64,000 nt of DNA from positions 124,001-188,000 of the forward strand of contig LNEI01000016.1 in NCBI GenBank assembly GCA_001464455.1. The letters are read 5' to 3'. The notes beneath the pieces are model-generated. The model was not told where the DNA came from and ran no database searches. It worked only from the letters and a program-made list of their open reading frames with translations. The stretch is from Acidobacteria bacterium Ga0077534 (GTDB taxonomy: Bacteria > Acidobacteriota > Blastocatellia > Pyrinomonadales > Pyrinomonadaceae). Position 1 is the first letter of the stretch, and each line of letters opens with the position of its first letter. Of the stretch, positions 19,206 through 29,217 are shown piece after piece. The translations under genes were made by a program, and so were the position numbers.

Positions 19206-21887
19206 ATGGGCGAAGGAATAGAGATCGGCTCTTCGATCGGGCACTATCGGATTGTTTCCAAGATCGGAGCGGGTGGAATGGGCGAGGTTTACCTTGCCCA
19301 CGACGCACGCCTCGATCGTAATGTGGCTGTCAAAATGCTGCCGGCGGATTTCGCAAACGACGAGGACCGTCTGCGCCGGTTCGAGCAGGAAGCTAAGGCA
19401 ACGTCCGCGCTAAATCACCCAAACATTCTGACCGTTTACGACATCGGCGAACACGACGGCTCGCCGTTCATCGTCGCCGAACTGCTTGATGGAATGGAAC
19501 TGCGCGAGCGTCTAGACGAGGGATCTATCCCGCTCAGAAAAGTCACAGACTACGCCCAGCAGATCGTCAGCGGATTATCAGCGGCGCATGAGAAAGGGAT
19601 CGTTCACCGCGATCTGAAGCCGGAGAATCTCTTCATCACAAAAGACGACCGCGTTAAGATACTCGATTTTGGCCTCGCGAAGCTGTCAGAACCGGGAGCG
19701 ACAGCGACTGGATCAGAGGATCACACTCGAAAAGCCCTCACTAACCCCGGCGTCGTGATGGGTACGGTCGGATATATGTCGCCCGAGCAGGTTCGGGGGC
19801 AGATGACCGATCATCGTTCGGATATTTTCTCGTTTGGTTTGATCCTTTACGAAATGATCACGGGCAGGCGGGCGTTTCAGGAGGAATCGCTGGCTGAGAC
19901 GATGTCGGCGATCGTCAAGGAAGAGCCGCCGGAGATGACCGAGTCGAACCCGAACATCAGCCCGTCACTTGAGCGGATCGTGCGGCGTTGTCTGGAAAAG
20001 AAACCCGAGCGTCGGTTTCACTCGGCACATGATCTTGGGTTCGCATTGGAGTCGCTGTCTGCACCGACGAGTTCGTCGGGCGCCAATATGACGACGACGG
20101 TCAGTGCGATCGGTCTTGAAACTGAGCGTTCGACTTGGAGCTCCCGCATTCCATGGATGGTTGCGGCTGCTGCGGTTTTGATAGCATTGGTGATCCCCAC
20201 TGTGATGTATATTCGGCGGCCGTCGCCGGATGAGCGGCCGGTGAGCTTCATTGTAGCTCCGCCGGCATCCTCAGCTAATTTGGGCAGCCCGGTTATTTCC
20301 CCCGATGGACGTACGCTCGCCTTTGCAGCGATCGTTGACGGCAAGTCGAATATTTACGTTCGGGAACTCGGGTCGTTGACAGAACAAAGCCTTAACGGTA
20401 CCGAAGATGCTTCTTCTTCGATGTTTTGGGCGCCGGACAGCCGAACCATTGCGTTTTTTGCGAATGGCAAACTAAAAAAGGTCGACATAGCCGGCGGGCC
20501 TGCACAAGTGATCTGCAATGCTCCGGACGCAGTGGCCGGGACCTGGAACCGCGACGGTGTGATATTGGTCGGCTCGTCCAACCGCGGCATTCGACGGGTA
20601 TCGGCGGCGGGCGGCGAGTTGACCGAACTGCTTCCGCTTGATGAGTCGCGCAAAGAAATTCGACACATGTTTCCCCGCTTCCTCCCGGATGGTCGTCACT
20701 TTCTCTATAGGAGCAACAGTAGCAGCCCGAGCGATCCACCAGAGATATTTGTCGCTTCGATCGACGGGAAAGAGCGAAAGCCGCTATTCAAGAATTACTC
20801 TGACTTTTACTACGCTGCTCCGGGATATTTGTTGTTTTCCCGCGATACGACGGTAATGGCACAGCCGTTTGACGCCTCCAGGCTGGAGCTCACCGGAGAT
20901 CCCGTGCCGGTCCTGGAGAACGTGAATTTCACTACGTTCGCTGGCCGCTCGTTCTTTTCGGTATCCGAAAACGGGACCATTGTGTGCCTGAGTGGGAGTA
21001 GTAGCGGGAATCGCCAATTAACGTGGTATGACCGGGAGGGAAAGGAGATCTCGAAGGTTGGCCAACCGGGGAATTACATGGACTTAGTTCTCTCACCTGA
21101 CGGTAAACAAGCTGCTGCCTCACGAATTGTTGACGGTAACGCGGATATTTGGGTTATCGACCTCGAGCGGGGGCTGCCGACACGATTTACCTTTAATGCG
21201 GCAGCGGATGATGACCCGGCATGGTCAGCCGATGGCGGCAGCATTCTTTTTACTTCGAACAGGGACAATGACATACGAAAGCTCTATCGAAAGCTGGCGA
21301 GCGGTGCGGGAAATGAGGAGCTGATAAGCGACACCGTTAGGGTCCATAACACTGGGATCGATTGGTCGCCCGACGGCAAAAATATCCTGTTTGCGAGCCG
21401 TGGCGAGAAGACGGGCTTTGATATCTGGGTATTGCCTCTCGGCGGAGATGCAAAACCCTATCCTTTGCTGCAGTCCGAGTTTACTGAAGAACACGTGCGT
21501 TTTTCGCCGGACGGGCGTTTCTTTGCCTACAAGTCGAACGAGAGCGGACAAGAAGAGGTTTACGTTCAGAACTTCCCGCCCGCAGGGGGGAAATGGCAGG
21601 TTTCGACAGGCGGCGGTTCTCAGCCTCACTGGCGGCGGGATGGTCAGGAACTCTATTATGTCGCCCCTGATAGAAAACTTATGGTCGTCAGCGTAAAGCC
21701 CGGCGAAAGTTTTCAAAATGGAACGCCAGCCGTTTTGTTTCAGACCGAGGTATCCAGCTTTGCTAATTCCAATCGTTATGCCGTTACGGCAGACGGGCAA
21801 CGGTTTCTCGTCAACTCACCCGTCGATGCAAACACACTGAATCCGTACACCGTGATCCTTAACTGGACCTCGACGCTGAAGAAATAA
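19206..21887 (+). CDS. Ser/Thr protein kinase with C-terminal TolB/PD40-like beta-propeller
   Basis: 893 aa; [41 protein letters not shown] segment; repeated SPDGRT..., WSADGGSI.. blades. Confidence 0.9.
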   Translation: MGEGIEIGSSIGHYRIVSKIGAGGMGEVYLAHDARLDRNVAVKMLPADFANDEDRLRRFEQEAKATSALNHPNILTVYDIGEHDGSPFIVAELLDGMELRERLDEGSIPLRKVTDYAQQIVSGLSAAHEKGIVHRDLKPENLFITKDDRVKILDFGLAKLSEPGATATGSEDHTRKALTNPGVVMGTVGYMSPEQVRGQMTDHRSDIFSFGLILYEMITGRRAFQEESLAETMSAIVKEEPPEMTESNPNISPSLERIVRRCLEKKPERRFHSAHDLGFALESLSAPTSSSGANMTTTVSAIGLETERSTWSSRIPWMVAAAAVLIALVIPTVMYIRRPSPDERPVSFIVAPPASSANLGSPVISPDGRTLAFAAIVDGKSNIYVRELGSLTEQSLNGTEDASSSMFWAPDSRTIAFFANGKLKKVDIAGGPAQVICNAPDAVAGTWNRDGVILVGSSNRGIRRVSAAGGELTELLPLDESRKEIRHMFPRFLPDGRHFLYRSNSSSPSDPPEIFVASIDGKERKPLFKNYSDFYYAAPGYLLFSRDTTVMAQPFDASRLELTGDPVPVLENVNFTTFAGRSFFSVSENGTIVCLSGSSSGNRQLTWYDREGKEISKVGQPGNYMDLVLSPDGKQAAASRIVDGNADIWVIDLERGLPTRFTFNAAADDDPAWSADGGSILFTSNRDNDIRKLYRKLASGAGNEELISDTVRVHNTGIDWSPDGKNILFASRGEKTGFDIWVLPLGGDAKPYPLLQSEFTEEHVRFSPDGRFFAYKSNESGQEEVYVQNFPPAGGKWQVSTGGGSQPHWRRDGQELYYVAPDRKLMVVSVKPGESFQNGTPAVLFQTEVSSFANSNRYAVTADGQRFLVNSPVDANTLNPYTVILNWTSTLKK
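19685..19711 (+). repeat. GTCAGAACC-type intragenic element (copy G)
   Basis: GTCAGAACCGGGAGCGACAGCGACTGG inside a kinase gene; 26/27 identical to copy F. Confidence 0.65.
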
Positions 21888-21889
21888 CT

Positions 21890-22120
21890 ATGACCTTGCC
21901 AACAGGAACAAAGCTCGGAAGATACGAGGTCCGCTCGCTCATCGGCGTCGGCGGAATGGGTGAGGTCTATCGGGCCAGCGACCCAAAGATCGGGCGTGAC
22001 GTTTCGATCAAAGTCCTGCCGGCCGATATCTCGGCGGACAAGGAACGCGTCGCCCGTTTTGAGCAGGAAGCTCAGGCCGCCGGTGCTTTGAATCATCCGA
22101 ATAGCGCAGTGAGTGTGTGA
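21890..22120 (+). pseudogene. truncated Ser/Thr kinase N-lobe relic
   Basis: 76 aa: LGRYEVRSLIGVGGMGEVYRASDPKIGRDVSIKVLP...EQEAQAAGALNHPN then SAVSV*; similarity to neighbouring kinases stops abruptly and no catalytic loop follows. Confidence 0.8.
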
Positions 22121-22162
22121 AGATCTGATCTGATTGCTGAGACTAGTTTAGTAATTTTCGTC

Positions 22163-22768
22163 TTGAAAAAGTTCATCTCAAATTTCAGCTGGTATTCGAT
22201 ATTGGGCATTTTTGTAGTGCCGTTTTCGATAGTTTCACATGAGCTAGGGCATTACCTTGCCTACGTTGGCTTTGGGGTCGAGGGAGTCATTTTGCGTTCG
22301 GCCTCGGTTGCGGCAGATAAATCGGTATTGAGCTCCGGCCAGATCGCTTTCGCAACTGCTATCGGGCCGCTGATCACATACGTTACGATCTTGTCAGCAG
22401 GTGTTTTACTCAGATATCGATATTTGGCATTTTTGATCTTGCTGGGACTGGCAGCACCGCTCGGCCGTATTGTGAATTTTGTTTATATTTTTTTGCGAGC
22501 CGCCGGTTATCAGCCAAATCCTAATTTTGACGAATTTAACTTTGCCCGGGCCGTCGGATTTGACCCGCTCTTGGTCGCGATCCCCACGGGGATTGCCGTC
22601 ATCGCGACTTTAATATATTTTAGCCGTGAGGCGTGGAAGCAAGGTGGGTTTAAGGAGTTCGCGGCCGCTAGTATAGGTTGTGGCTGTTGGGCTTGCTGTC
22701 TGGTTTTTTATCGGGCCGCTTTTGTTGCCGTGATCGTGGCCAGAAAATTGGCAGTGATCTCAGGCTAA
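22163..22768 (+). CDS. membrane protein with HExxH motif (M50-like)
   Basis: 201 aa; hydrophobic, VSHELGHYLAYVGFG; NPNFDEFN later. Confidence 0.55.
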   Translation: MKKFISNFSWYSILGIFVVPFSIVSHELGHYLAYVGFGVEGVILRSASVAADKSVLSSGQIAFATAIGPLITYVTILSAGVLLRYRYLAFLILLGLAAPLGRIVNFVYIFLRAAGYQPNPNFDEFNFARAVGFDPLLVAIPTGIAVIATLIYFSREAWKQGGFKEFAAASIGCGCWACCLVFYRAAFVAVIVARKLAVISG

Positions 22769-22779
22769 AGGAGTAATTT

Positions 22780-23406
22780 ATGAAATATTCAGTTATCAGT
22801 TGCATCGTATTTTTTCTGTTGTCTTTGGCGGTCAGTGTCGAGAATGCGGCGGCAAAACCCGTCACTAAGGAAGAGCGCAAGGCTGGGGTCAAATACTTGA
22901 AGCACACCCAAAAACTTTTCCTCGATTCGGTCAAAGGGCTAAGTGAGGAGCAGTTGAAATGGAAGGCGGCTCCGGACAAATGGTCTGTGTTTGAGGTTTC
23001 AGAACACATTGCGCTGGCCGAGTCGTTTATCTTTGATCTGATCGCAGGTCAGATAATGAAAGCGCCGGCGAATTCAGGCAAAACATCGGATATCACTATG
23101 GAGCAGATCATGACAATGGTTCCGGACCGAACCAACAAATTTCAGGCTCCCGAGCCGATCCGCCCTGATAAGGCGCCTTGGATGTCGATGACTGATGCTA
23201 TGGCTGAGTTCAAACAGAGGCGTGCGACGACGATCAGTTTCATGGAAAAAGGCAACGACGACATGCGTGAGCGGTTTTTCATGAACCCGGCATTTCAGAA
23301 AGAGATCGACGCTTATCTTTGGATCGCCTTTCTTTCGGCGCATACCGAACGGCACGTTAAGCAGATACTCGAAGTAAAAGCGAATCCCGGATTTCCGAAA
23401 AAATAG
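22780..23406 (+). CDS. DinB-family protein, secreted
   Basis: 208 aa; signal peptide; VKGLSEEQLKWKAAPDKWSVFEVSEHIALAE and HTERHVKQI. Confidence 0.75.
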   Translation: MKYSVISCIVFFLLSLAVSVENAAAKPVTKEERKAGVKYLKHTQKLFLDSVKGLSEEQLKWKAAPDKWSVFEVSEHIALAESFIFDLIAGQIMKAPANSGKTSDITMEQIMTMVPDRTNKFQAPEPIRPDKAPWMSMTDAMAEFKQRRATTISFMEKGNDDMRERFFMNPAFQKEIDAYLWIAFLSAHTERHVKQILEVKANPGFPKK

Positions 23407-23502
23407 CTTTACGACAACCCAAAATAGGCGCTTCCACGCGTTAAATGTTAAAGTGCTGAAAGTCATAATCTGATCATTCGCAAAAATCAGGAGGAACTTT
23501 TC

Positions 23503-26202
23503 ATGCAGCTTCGACGTGGATGTACGCTCTTTGTCCGCCAACTCTTTTGTCTGGGTGTTTTGGCGACATTATTTGTGTCCGGCATTCCGGCACAAGACAA
23601 GAGCGCGAAGCCGGAAACGGACAATAGGATCCAAAAGGCAAATTATGAGCTGGCCTCGCGGTGGACGTCCGCGAAGGTTGGCAAAATGCTTTTTGACACA
23701 GCGGTCACGCCGCGTTGGCTCGAGACGGGTGATAAATTTTGGTACAGCTACGAGACCAACTCAGGGAAGCGGTTTGTTTTGGTCGATCCGGTAAGGAAGA
23801 CCAAGACGCCGGTGTTCGATGCCGCAAAAATGGCCGCGTTATTGACCACGTTGACCCGCATCCCGTATGACTCGCTTCACCTGCCGATCACTACGATCCA
23901 CTTTATAAAGAACGACACAGCGATAAGACTTGACGTTTCGGTTCCACGCGATGCCGTCATACCGGGGCTGAAGGCGGAAACGCCTCCAGCAAGAACGGCG
24001 GCCGGAGCTGGTGCGGGCCAGACCGGCGAACAGGCTGCCGGGGCGACACCTGCGGGCGGCCGAAACAGGACGATCTATTTTGAATACGATCTGGCAAGCG
24101 CACAGTTAAAGCTTTTGCCAGATTACACACCTCCGCAAAAGGCACGATGGGCTTCGGTCTCGCCAGACGAAAAGACGATCATATTCGCACGCGGCCAGAA
24201 TCTCTTCATGATGGACGCGGAAAATTACGCCAAGGCGCTCAAGAAAGACGACGATCCCAGCATCGTCGAAACTCAGCTTACGACGGAAGGCGAAGAGTTC
24301 TATGGCTACGCCCGACGCCTGACCGAGGCTGAAAAAGGCCCATATCGATTTAGCGAAAAAAACAAAACACCCCGCGTGCCGTCGATCCGCGTGATCTGGT
24401 CAAAAGATTCGAAAAAGATCTCGCTCGTTAAGGTTGACCAGCGAAAGGTTGCCGATCTATGGGTAATAAATTCGCTCGCTAATCCGCGTCCTAAGCTCGA
24501 AACCTATCGCTACGGCATGCCGGGCGAGGCAAATCAGCCTCAGTCTGAGATCGAGGTTTTTGATCTGGCAACGAAGGCACGGGTTAAGGTGAAGAGCGAC
24601 CAGTTTAAGGACCAGACGGTGTCGATCTATACAGCTCCGATCACGAATATCGAACGCGAACGAGCCCGAGCTGTTCAGATCGATCGATCGGGCGATCAAC
24701 AGGACCAACAGCAGCAACAGCAGGGCGGCGGGCCACAGGCCGCAGGCATCGAGCCTAAATGGCTCAGCGACACGGGCGATAAGCTTTACTTCAACCGGAC
24801 CAGTCGGGACATGCACCGCGTGGACGTCTGCGTCGCTGACACGACAACCGGCGAGGTCAAGGTGCTGATCGAGGAGCGTCTGAACACGTATATTGAATTC
24901 AAACCGCTTGTGCTGATCAACAACGGCCAGGAGCTGGTTCACTGGTCGGAGCGAGATGGCTGGGGCCATTACTATTTGTTCGATGGCAACGGAAGGCTCA
25001 AGAATCAGATAACTTCGGGCGAGTTTTACGCGGATGCAGTCGAAAGCATTGATGAAAAGACACGCACACTTTACCTGACGGCGAATGGCCGAGAAGCCGG
25101 CGAGGACCCATATTACGAACATGCCTACCGCGTCGGCCTCGATGGCAGCGGGATGAAACTGCTTGATCCGGGCGACGCTTCGCACACCGTGTCGATGTCA
25201 GATTCGGGCAAGTACTTTGTCAACAATTCGTCGCGGGTGAATACTGCTCCGGAAGCGGTGCTTTACGACAATTTGGGTACCAGATTGATGTCGCTCGAAA
25301 CAACGGATCTGTCCGCTATGATGGAATCCGGTTACAAGTTCCCCGAGCCGTTCAAGGTTAAGGCTGACGACGGTATGACCGACCTTTTCGGCGTAATGTA
25401 CAAGCCGTTTGACTTCGACCCGAACAAGAAATATCCGATCATCGCGTTCGTTTATCCCGGACCGCAAACCGAGAGCGTAACTAAAACATTTACGCCCCGA
25501 AACGACCGCATGACGCTCGCCCAGCTCGGTTTTATCGTCATCGAAGTTGGTAATCGCGGCGGCCATCCGCAGCGGTCGAAGTGGTATCACAATTACGGTT
25601 ACGGAAATCTTCGCGATTATGGACTTGCGGATAAAAAGGTCGCGATCGAGCAGCTCGCTCGCCGAATGCCGTTCATTGACATTGATAAGGTTGGTATCTA
25701 CGGGCATTCGGGTGGTGGATTTATGTCCACCGCAGCGATGCTTGTCTATCCTGACTTTTTCAAGGTGGCTGTCTCGTCGGCGGGCAATCACGAGAACAAT
25801 ATCTACAACCGTGCGTGGAGCGAGAAACACGACGGCGTCAAAGAGGTCACGGACAAGGACGGCAATATCAAGTTCGAGTACGACATCGATAAAAACTCCG
25901 ACCTTGCCAAGAATCTAAAGGGCCGACTGCTGCTTGCGACCGGGGATATGGACGACAACGTGCATCCCGCGAACACGCTGCGAATGGCCGACGCGCTGAT
26001 CAGAGCGAACAAGCGCTTCGATACGATCATATTTCCGGGAAAGCGCCACGGCTTCGGCGATGCGAATAACTACTTTTTCTGGATCCGGGCCGATTATTTT
26101 GCCAAACACCTGATCGGCGACTACTCGTCGAGCGTCGACATGGTCGAGTTGAATAGGGAAAGGGAGCAGTCCGGCGATAAGGGCACCGCTCGCAGGCCGT
26201 AA
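23503..26202 (+). CDS. S9 family peptidase (DPP IV/prolyl oligopeptidase-like)
   Basis: 899 aa; GIYGHSGGGFMS nucleophile motif; TGDMDDNVHPANT; KRHGFGDANNYF. Confidence 0.9.
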   Translation: MQLRRGCTLFVRQLFCLGVLATLFVSGIPAQDKSAKPETDNRIQKANYELASRWTSAKVGKMLFDTAVTPRWLETGDKFWYSYETNSGKRFVLVDPVRKTKTPVFDAAKMAALLTTLTRIPYDSLHLPITTIHFIKNDTAIRLDVSVPRDAVIPGLKAETPPARTAAGAGAGQTGEQAAGATPAGGRNRTIYFEYDLASAQLKLLPDYTPPQKARWASVSPDEKTIIFARGQNLFMMDAENYAKALKKDDDPSIVETQLTTEGEEFYGYARRLTEAEKGPYRFSEKNKTPRVPSIRVIWSKDSKKISLVKVDQRKVADLWVINSLANPRPKLETYRYGMPGEANQPQSEIEVFDLATKARVKVKSDQFKDQTVSIYTAPITNIERERARAVQIDRSGDQQDQQQQQQGGGPQAAGIEPKWLSDTGDKLYFNRTSRDMHRVDVCVADTTTGEVKVLIEERLNTYIEFKPLVLINNGQELVHWSERDGWGHYYLFDGNGRLKNQITSGEFYADAVESIDEKTRTLYLTANGREAGEDPYYEHAYRVGLDGSGMKLLDPGDASHTVSMSDSGKYFVNNSSRVNTAPEAVLYDNLGTRLMSLETTDLSAMMESGYKFPEPFKVKADDGMTDLFGVMYKPFDFDPNKKYPIIAFVYPGPQTESVTKTFTPRNDRMTLAQLGFIVIEVGNRGGHPQRSKWYHNYGYGNLRDYGLADKKVAIEQLARRMPFIDIDKVGIYGHSGGGFMSTAAMLVYPDFFKVAVSSAGNHENNIYNRAWSEKHDGVKEVTDKDGNIKFEYDIDKNSDLAKNLKGRLLLATGDMDDNVHPANTLRMADALIRANKRFDTIIFPGKRHGFGDANNYFFWIRADYFAKHLIGDYSSSVDMVELNREREQSGDKGTARRP

Positions 26203-26207
26203 ACTCG

Positions 26208-26630
26208 ATGGAGAATGAATCGATCAAATCCGTTTGGTTGTCGCCGCTGGTTCTCGACCAGGGCTTCAGTGTCCAATTTCGCGACGACCACGTCCATATT
26301 CAGCTTGGCAAGGATTTCAAAGTAGATCAGGAACGTCGCGCTGCATTGTGGAACGTTATCCGCGAAGCGTGTGAAAAGCATGGTTCGCGGCGGGTGCTGG
26401 TTGAGGGCTTTCTGCCTTCGGGTGAGCGTGAGACTTCGGACGTAATAGATGCGGGTAAGAAGACCGCCGCTGTTCCAAAACTCTGGCTCGCATTCGCCAT
26501 TCCCGATTTTCAACCGACTGCACAAACCGAACTATACGAGGTCATCGCAGCGTCGCAAGGCGTGCGGGTCAAGTTTTTCACGAGCAACGAGCGGGCTTTG
26601 AGTTGGCTGAGAAATAATACGGAGGCGTAA
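26208..26630 (+). CDS. hypothetical protein (possible STAS-like fold)
   Basis: 140 aa ORF in a short intergenic spacing; no confident family. Confidence 0.5.
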   Translation: MENESIKSVWLSPLVLDQGFSVQFRDDHVHIQLGKDFKVDQERRAALWNVIREACEKHGSRRVLVEGFLPSGERETSDVIDAGKKTAAVPKLWLAFAIPDFQPTAQTELYEVIAASQGVRVKFFTSNERALSWLRNNTEA

Positions 26631-26645
26631 GCAGACGTTGACTAG

Positions 26646-27458
26646 ATGATCTTCTCGGATCAAACACTGTCCCAGAAACTCGAACGAACCGAAGCACGTG
26701 TTAACGCGGATTTTGTCGAAACACGTGCAAGGCTCGATCCGGCTTGCGGGGCTGCCTGGATAGAGGTCGGCGGAGCGTACGCGATGTTTGACGGTGTCGA
26801 ATCACCGCTGACTCAGACGTTTGGGTTGGGGTTGTTTGACGAAACGACGCCGGAGCATCTCGATGAGATCGAGGCGTTTTTTCGTAAACGCGAAGCTCCG
26901 ATCTTCCACGAGGTCAGCCCGATGGCCGATCCATCATTGATGGGTTTGCTGAGCGAGCGCGGTTATCGCCCCATCGAACTGACGAGCGTTATGTATCGCG
27001 AGCTCGAGACTTCCATCCAGAAACGTGACCGAATGCCGGGCTTAACAACACGTGTAATTGACGCGGAAGAAGTTGAGCTGTGGGCGAGAACATCTGCCGA
27101 CGCGTGGACAGCCGAGCATAAAGAGCTTGGCGAATTTATGTTCAACTTCGGTTCGGTCAGCGCCTCTTGTAGCGGTTCGTACCCCTACATTGCCGAACTC
27201 CATGGCCAGGCGATCGCGACGGGAATGCTGTTCATTTACGACAGGATATCAATGTTAGCCGGAGCGAGCACGATCGTTAGTGGCCGCAATCGCGGTGCAC
27301 AGACCGCGCTTCTTGAAGACCGCCTCGAACTCGCCGCCGCACGGGGATGTGATCTCGCTATAATGGGTGCCGCTCCCGGCAGCCAATCACAGAAGAACGC
27401 CCAGAAAAACGGCTTCCACATCGCATATACCCGCACTAAATGGCAATTAATAGGTTAG
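26646..27458 (+). CDS. GNAT-family N-acetyltransferase
   Basis: 270 aa; C-terminal ATGMLFIYDRISMLAGASTIVSGRNRGAQTALLEDRLELAAARGCDLAIMGAAPGSQSQKNAQKNGF. Confidence 0.75.
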   Translation: MIFSDQTLSQKLERTEARVNADFVETRARLDPACGAAWIEVGGAYAMFDGVESPLTQTFGLGLFDETTPEHLDEIEAFFRKREAPIFHEVSPMADPSLMGLLSERGYRPIELTSVMYRELETSIQKRDRMPGLTTRVIDAEEVELWARTSADAWTAEHKELGEFMFNFGSVSASCSGSYPYIAELHGQAIATGMLFIYDRISMLAGASTIVSGRNRGAQTALLEDRLELAAARGCDLAIMGAAPGSQSQKNAQKNGFHIAYTRTKWQLIG

Positions 27459-27489
27459 AATAGAGTACGAAAATCCGTACCTACAACCT

Positions 27490-29211
27490 ATGAAACGATG
27501 CCCAGAATGCCGACGGGATTATTTCGACGATACGCTGCTGTATTGTCTCGATGACGGCAATGCTCTTCTCGAAGGGCCAGCGACGGCTTCGTCGGGTGAC
27601 GATCCGGCAACGGCTATTCTGCACTCGATGGCTGCGCCGGGCGAGGCTCCGACTCGTGCGCAGATTCAGATGACAGACCAGACGGCGGTCTTGCCGACAA
27701 GCACGGGGGACATTTTTCCGCAGCCTCGTGGATTTGATAAGCGATTGCTCCTTGCTCCAATCGCGCTTGTGGCCATTATCCTCGGCGGATTCTTTGGTTA
27801 CCGATATTTCAATGCCGCTGACTCCGAACAGGTGAATTCGATCGCGGTGCTCCCCTTTGAAAACCGCAGTGGGGATGCCGACACCGATTATCTTTCGGAC
27901 GGGCTGGCGGATTCTTTGATCTATCGTCTTTCGCAGTTGCCGAATTTGAAGGTCAGCCCGACGAGCTCGGTCATGCGGTACAAGGGCAAGGAAACGGATG
28001 TTGCGAAGATAGCTAAGGAACTCGAGGTCGACGCGGTGATGTCGGGGCGTTTGTCACAGCGCGGCGATGACCTGTCGATAAGTGTGCAGTTGATCGACGC
28101 ACGGACAAAAAAGCTGATCTGGGCGGAGCAGTATGACCGTAAAATGGCCGATCTGCTGGCGACTCAGCGTGAGATCGCGACGACCATCACGCAAAAGCTT
28201 GAACTGAAACTGTCGGGCAATGAAACGGGCATAAGCAAAAAATACACAGACAATAATGAGGCCTACCAGCTTTACTTGCGCGGACGCCACAGCTTTGCCA
28301 AGCGGACAAAGGAAGACATGCTCCGCTCTATCGAATTCTTCAAACAGGCTGTCAAGCTCGATCCAAAATTCGCATTGGCATATGCTCGGCTCTCCGAAGT
28401 CTATGGCACGATGCCGGCCTATCCCTACCTTTCTCCAAAGGAGGCCTTTCCTGAAGCAAAAGCCGCGGCCGAAAAAGCATTGGAAATTGACCCGACGCTC
28501 TCCGAGGCCCACACTTTTCTCGCTTATGTACAGGTCATCTATGACTGGAACTGGGCTGAGGGCGAACGATCGTTCAAACGAGCACTCGAACTCGATCCGA
28601 ACAATTTTTCGGCCCATTTTCGTTACGGACAGATATATCTGCTCTCGACGGGCAGAATTGACGAAGGCATCAGCGAGATCAAACAAGGACTCAAAGCAGA
28701 ACCCTTGGATGTGAATATGGGGGTTACTGTCGCCTGGGCGGAGCTTATACGAGGACAAAATGAGGAAGCTCTTGAGGTGGCGCGTAAAATTCACGATCTT
28801 GAACCGAACCACCTACTTTCGCGATGGATGCTTGCATCGGTCCTCACCGAAATGCGCAGGCACGATGAGGCAATAGCTATATGTGAGAAATGGCTGCAAG
28901 ATGATCCAAATAGCCAAATGGCCATTCGTGATGCGGGATTTGCCTATGCCAAAGCCGGACGCCGCGACAAAGCGGAGGAAATGATCGCCCGGTATCGGGA
29001 ACTCGCAAAAACTGAATGGGTGGCGGCGGCCCGAATCGCTGCGATCTATGGCGCTTTGGGTGAGAAGGACGAAGCGTTCGCTGAGCTGGAAAAGGCATTA
29101 GAGGCACGTGATTGGGAAATGCATCGGCTCAACGTCGAGTTATATATGCGGCCCCTGCGTGATGATCCGCGATTTAAGGCAATCCTCACACGCCTAAATC
29201 TACCGGAATAG
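27490..29211 (+). CDS. zinc-ribbon-like / TM / TolB-like / TPR protein, array copy 1
   Basis: 573 aa; MKRCPECRRDYFDDTLLYCLDDG; GEAPTRAQI; TM; NSIAVLPFENRSGDADTDYLSDGLADSLIYRLSQ; TPRs; ends DDPRFKAILTRLNLPE. Confidence 0.85.
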   Translation: MKRCPECRRDYFDDTLLYCLDDGNALLEGPATASSGDDPATAILHSMAAPGEAPTRAQIQMTDQTAVLPTSTGDIFPQPRGFDKRLLLAPIALVAIILGGFFGYRYFNAADSEQVNSIAVLPFENRSGDADTDYLSDGLADSLIYRLSQLPNLKVSPTSSVMRYKGKETDVAKIAKELEVDAVMSGRLSQRGDDLSISVQLIDARTKKLIWAEQYDRKMADLLATQREIATTITQKLELKLSGNETGISKKYTDNNEAYQLYLRGRHSFAKRTKEDMLRSIEFFKQAVKLDPKFALAYARLSEVYGTMPAYPYLSPKEAFPEAKAAAEKALEIDPTLSEAHTFLAYVQVIYDWNWAEGERSFKRALELDPNNFSAHFRYGQIYLLSTGRIDEGISEIKQGLKAEPLDVNMGVTVAWAELIRGQNEEALEVARKIHDLEPNHLLSRWMLASVLTEMRRHDEAIAICEKWLQDDPNSQMAIRDAGFAYAKAGRRDKAEEMIARYRELAKTEWVAAARIAAIYGALGEKDEAFAELEKALEARDWEMHRLNVELYMRPLRDDPRFKAILTRLNLPE

Positions 29212-29217
29212 AATTTT

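Noticed and set aside
24001-24066. Gly/Ala/Gln-rich stretch in the S9 peptidase (AAGAGAGQTGEQAAGATPAGG) and a later poly-Gln run
   Set aside because: Low-complexity loop inserts without the hairpin or repeat consensus seen elsewhere; ordinary variation.
24457-25185. 242-aa minus-strand ORF within the S9 peptidase
   Set aside because: Shadow ORF; sense strand has catalytic motifs and full-length family features.
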